This document shows positions 5,135-6,708 of a stretch of 6,708 nt of DNA, piece by piece. A program made the position numbers and the translations under genes. This DNA comes from JBKJUK01 sp046590705 (GTDB lineage Bacteria > Acidobacteriota > Thermoanaerobaculia > Gp7-AA8): positions 1 to 6,708 of the forward strand of contig JBKJUK010000035.1 of assembly GCA_046590705.1 (NCBI GenBank). The letters run 5' to 3'. Positions within the stretch are counted from its first letter, which is position 1; each line of letters opens with the position of its first letter. The notes below the pieces were generated by a model. The model did no database searches. It was not told where the DNA came from and saw only the letters and a list, made by a program, of their open reading frames with translations.

Positions 5135-6253
5135 ATGCTCGTAGTCATGGAATTGACCGCAGCCCCGGATCAGATCGAAACGGTTGTTCAGCACATCGAG
5201 AAAATGGGCCTTCGTGCTCACCCGATTCCAGGGGCGCAGCGAACGGCCATCGGTATCACTGGAAATCCTGGCGCGGTCGATCCCCGCTCGCTCGAACATC
5301 TCCCCGGAGTAAAAGAAGTCATTCAGGTCTCTCAAGCTTACAAACTGGTGAGCCGCGAGTTTCATCCAGACGATTCCGTCATCTCGGTCTCCGGAGTGGA
5401 AGTCGGCGGCAACGGCGTAGTTGTTGTCGGAGGACCCTGCGCGGTCGAGTCGCTAGACCAGACACGCATCATTGCTGAGGGAATCAGGCGCGGCGGAGGT
5501 CAGATGCTGCGCGGAGGCGCTTTCAAACCGCGGACATCTCCCTATTCCTTTCAGGGGCTGGGAGAGAAAGGGCTCGAAATTCTGAGAATGGTCGGAGATG
5601 AATTCGATCTTCCGGTCATCACCGAAGCGGTCGACGAAGAAAGTCTGGCACTGGTGATTCAGTACGCCGACGCCATTCAGATCGGCGCCAGGAACATGCA
5701 GAACTTCTCGCTCCTCAAGAGCGCAGGCCGTGCCAGGACACCCGTCGTACTGAAGCGAGGGATGTCAGCCACGCTGGAAGAGTTTCTGCTTTCTGCCTTC
5801 GGACATGATGTACTCGGGAGAAAGCAGAAACTCTTCGAGCGAGGGATGTCAGCCACGCTCGAAGAGTTTCTGCTTTCTGCCGAGTACATCATGTCCGAAG
5901 GCAACTACCAGGTGATTCTCTGCGAGCGGGGAGTTCGAACCTTCGCCGATCACACGCGCAACACGTTGGACCTCTCAGTGATCCCGGCCATCAAACGGAT
6001 CAGCCACCTTCCGATCCTGGTCGACCCGAGTCACGGAACGGGCAAGCGAACCAAGGTGCGTCCCATGTCGCGAGCAGGCATCGCCGCCGGAGCAGATGGA
6101 ATCCTGGTGGAGGTTCATCACAAGCCGGAAGAAGCGCTTTCCGATGGACCGCAGTCGGTACTTCCGGAGGAATTCGCGCAGATCACAATTGAAGTGGAAG
6201 CAATTGCGAAAGTACTCGGCAGAAGTCTCCAACCAATGGCGGTGAGATCCTGA
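5135..6253 (+). CDS. aroF: 3-deoxy-7-phosphoheptulonate (DAHP) synthase with an in-frame 28-residue insertion
   Basis: This cytoplasmic enzyme condenses phosphoenolpyruvate with erythrose 4-phosphate to DAHP, the first step of the shikimate pathway. It has the layout of the Thermotoga maritima type I-beta enzyme: a ferredoxin-like/ACT-type regulatory domain (about residues 1-75) and a (beta/alpha)8 barrel (about 80-365). Visible active-site blocks are GGPCAVES (metal ligand C102), LRGGAFKPRTSP (K131, R133), QIGARNMQN, VVLKRG (K207, R208), DPSHGTG (H300), EVHH (E326) and SDGPQS (D337). The start has AGGAAGG 7 bases upstream. At 372 residues it is about 30 longer than usual, because RGMSATLEEFLLSA occurs twice (208-221 and 236-249) with a 14-residue segment between. 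DNA at 5754-5903 shows this is a direct/inverted/direct duplication. All catalytic residues remain, but the insertion falls right after the KRG strand, in or after the following barrel helix, so activity is uncertain. The N-terminal domain suggests feedback control by an aromatic amino acid. The gene overlaps the downstream pyruvate kinase by 4 bases. Confidence 0.95.
   Translation: MLVVMELTAAPDQIETVVQHIEKMGLRAHPIPGAQRTAIGITGNPGAVDPRSLEHLPGVKEVIQVSQAYKLVSREFHPDDSVISVSGVEVGGNGVVVVGGPCAVESLDQTRIIAEGIRRGGGQMLRGGAFKPRTSPYSFQGLGEKGLEILRMVGDEFDLPVITEAVDEESLALVIQYADAIQIGARNMQNFSLLKSAGRARTPVVLKRGMSATLEEFLLSAFGHDVLGRKQKLFERGMSATLEEFLLSAEYIMSEGNYQVILCERGVRTFADHTRNTLDLSVIPAIKRISHLPILVDPSHGTGKRTKVRPMSRAGIAAGADGILVEVHHKPEEALSDGPQSVLPEEFAQITIEVEAIAKVLGRSLQPMAVRS
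5754..5881 (+). repeat. Direct repeat inside aroF (44 bp x 2)
   Basis: Positions 5754-5797 and 5838-5881 are the same 44 bases at an offset of exactly 84, with a single difference (G5776 versus C5860). That difference is the third base of a Leu codon (CTG/CTC), so it is silent. Because 84 is a multiple of three, the reading frame is kept and RGMSATLEEFLLSA is encoded twice. Between the copies lies a segment in the opposite orientation, listed as the inverted repeat. Confidence 0.97.
5794..5903. repeat. Long inverted repeat inside aroF (48-bp arms, 14-nt loop)
   Basis: Positions 5794-5841 are the reverse complement of 5856-5903 with one mismatch (G5818 against G5879) and a 14-base centre (5842-5855). 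The left arm also pairs with the first direct copy (about 5777-5797), so the mRNA could form alternative strong hairpins within the coding region. The arm ends coincide with 4-base identities (TGCC at 5794-5797, AGCG at 5838-5841) where the copied strand appears to have switched. Confidence 0.96.
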
Positions 6254-6708
6254 AGCGCCGGCGAGCAAAGATCCTCGCGACCCTCGGGCCGGCCTCGTCG
6301 ACTGAGGAGATGATTCGTGCGCTGGTGAACGCCGGCGCGGATGTCTTTCGGCTGAATTTCTCTCACGGAACGCACGAGGATCACGCGCGGAACATCGGTT
6401 TGATTCGCAAAGTGGCCATCGAGACCTCGAAGTACATTCCCATCGTCGGCGACGTGCAGGGCCCGAAGATTCGCATCGGGGAAGTCGACGGTATCGTCAA
6501 CCTGCTGCCAGGCCAGACTTTCATCATTCAGACCGAGGTGGTCATGGGCGATGAGAAGCGCGTTTCGACGCCGTTTCTTTCGCTGCCGACGGAGGTCGTT
6601 CCAGGAAATCGAATTCTCATCAATGACGGCCTGGTCGAACTGAAAGTGATGTCGGTCGACCCGACGCACGTGGTCACCGAAGTCATTCATGGTGGCGCGA
6701 TCAGCTCC
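6250..6708 (+). CDS. pyk: Pyruvate kinase, N-terminal part (runs off the window)
   Basis: Pyruvate kinase converts phosphoenolpyruvate and ADP to pyruvate and ATP, the last step of glycolysis. The 153 visible codons give the start of the barrel domain: KILATLGPASS (about 7-17), a helix, FRLNFSHG (R34, N36, S38 and H39 of the substrate/K+ site), then GDVQGPKIRIG (D68, about 67-77). The beginning of the B domain follows: LLPGQTFII...VSTPFLSLP...PGNRILINDGLVEL (N125, D126, G127). No ATG, GTG or TTG lies in frame before KILATLGP. The first in-frame ATG (6310) would delete that conserved strand. The best start is CTG at 6250, giving MKRRRAKILATLGP and a 4-base overlap with the aroF stop (CTGA), like the common ATGA junction. 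Upstream GGCGG/GGTGAG could act as ribosome site. Translation is probably coupled to aroF. Confidence 0.93.
   Translation, partial: MKRRRAKILATLGPASSTEEMIRALVNAGADVFRLNFSHGTHEDHARNIGLIRKVAIETSKYIPIVGDVQGPKIRIGEVDGIVNLLPGQTFIIQTEVVMGDEKRVSTPFLSLPTEVVPGNRILINDGLVELKVMSVDPTHVVTEVIHGGAISS

Noticed and set aside
5754..5903. A CRISPR array, REP element or miniature transposon in aroF
   Set aside because: Every base is explained by copies of aroF itself in two orientations; there are no spacers, terminal repeats or target duplication of foreign origin.
5677..5904. Minus-strand frame with a repeated peptide (AESRNSSSVADIPR)
   Set aside because: The repetition is only the antisense reading of the aroF duplication, not a repeat protein.
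6118..6690. Minus-strand open frame of 190 codons
   Set aside because: Antisense to the aroF end and pyruvate kinase, both of which are unambiguous.

Overview
The window looks like a piece of a moderately GC-rich bacterial chromosome in which mobile and accessory DNA (about 1-4150) lies next to a conserved housekeeping stretch (about 4280-6708). The host is probably a soil or environmental bacterium. The secreted protein at 4280-5026 and the single-copy aroF-pyk arrangement resemble Acidobacteriota or a neighbouring phylum, but this is an impression from protein style and not a database result.

Left, accessory part. Positions 1-1002 (minus) carry an IS110/IS1111-type DEDD transposase that runs off the left edge. 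Upstream of it, on the same strand, are a conserved protein of unknown function (1113-1652) and a XRE/Cro-CI repressor (1585-2100), which overlap by 68 bases. A 17-bp palindrome (2115-2131) upstream of the repressor is a likely operator. On its other side a divergent gene starts at 2201: the N-terminal part of a CHC2 zinc-finger primase, broken by a one-base frameshift and cut off at about 2646. The repressor-primase pair looks like the remnant of an integrated element. About 250 bases without a gene follow, then a solitary 413-residue protein (2909-4150, minus) whose N-terminus has the D...QxK pattern of a PD-(D/E)XK-type nuclease fold.

Right, core part. A secreted or periplasmic protein of unknown function (4280-5026, minus) is transcribed divergently from aroF (5135-6253, plus), which encodes a type I DAHP synthase, the first enzyme of the shikimate pathway. 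Overlapping -10 boxes for the two directions lie at 5071-5078. aroF overlaps the start of a pyruvate kinase gene (6250 to the right edge) by four bases in a CTGA junction. Both enzymes use phosphoenolpyruvate, so the pair sits at a branch point of PEP use.

The most unusual signal is inside aroF. A net 84-bp in-frame insertion forms a direct / inverted / direct triplicate of one short segment, with 4-nt microhomology at both switch points. This is the signature of a double template switch. The catalytic residues are kept, and the only two differences between the copies are synonymous. Other points of note are the apparent CTG start of pyruvate kinase, the Asp-to-Asn change in the transposase DEDD motif, and the decayed primase. 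No tRNA, rRNA or CRISPR array was seen.
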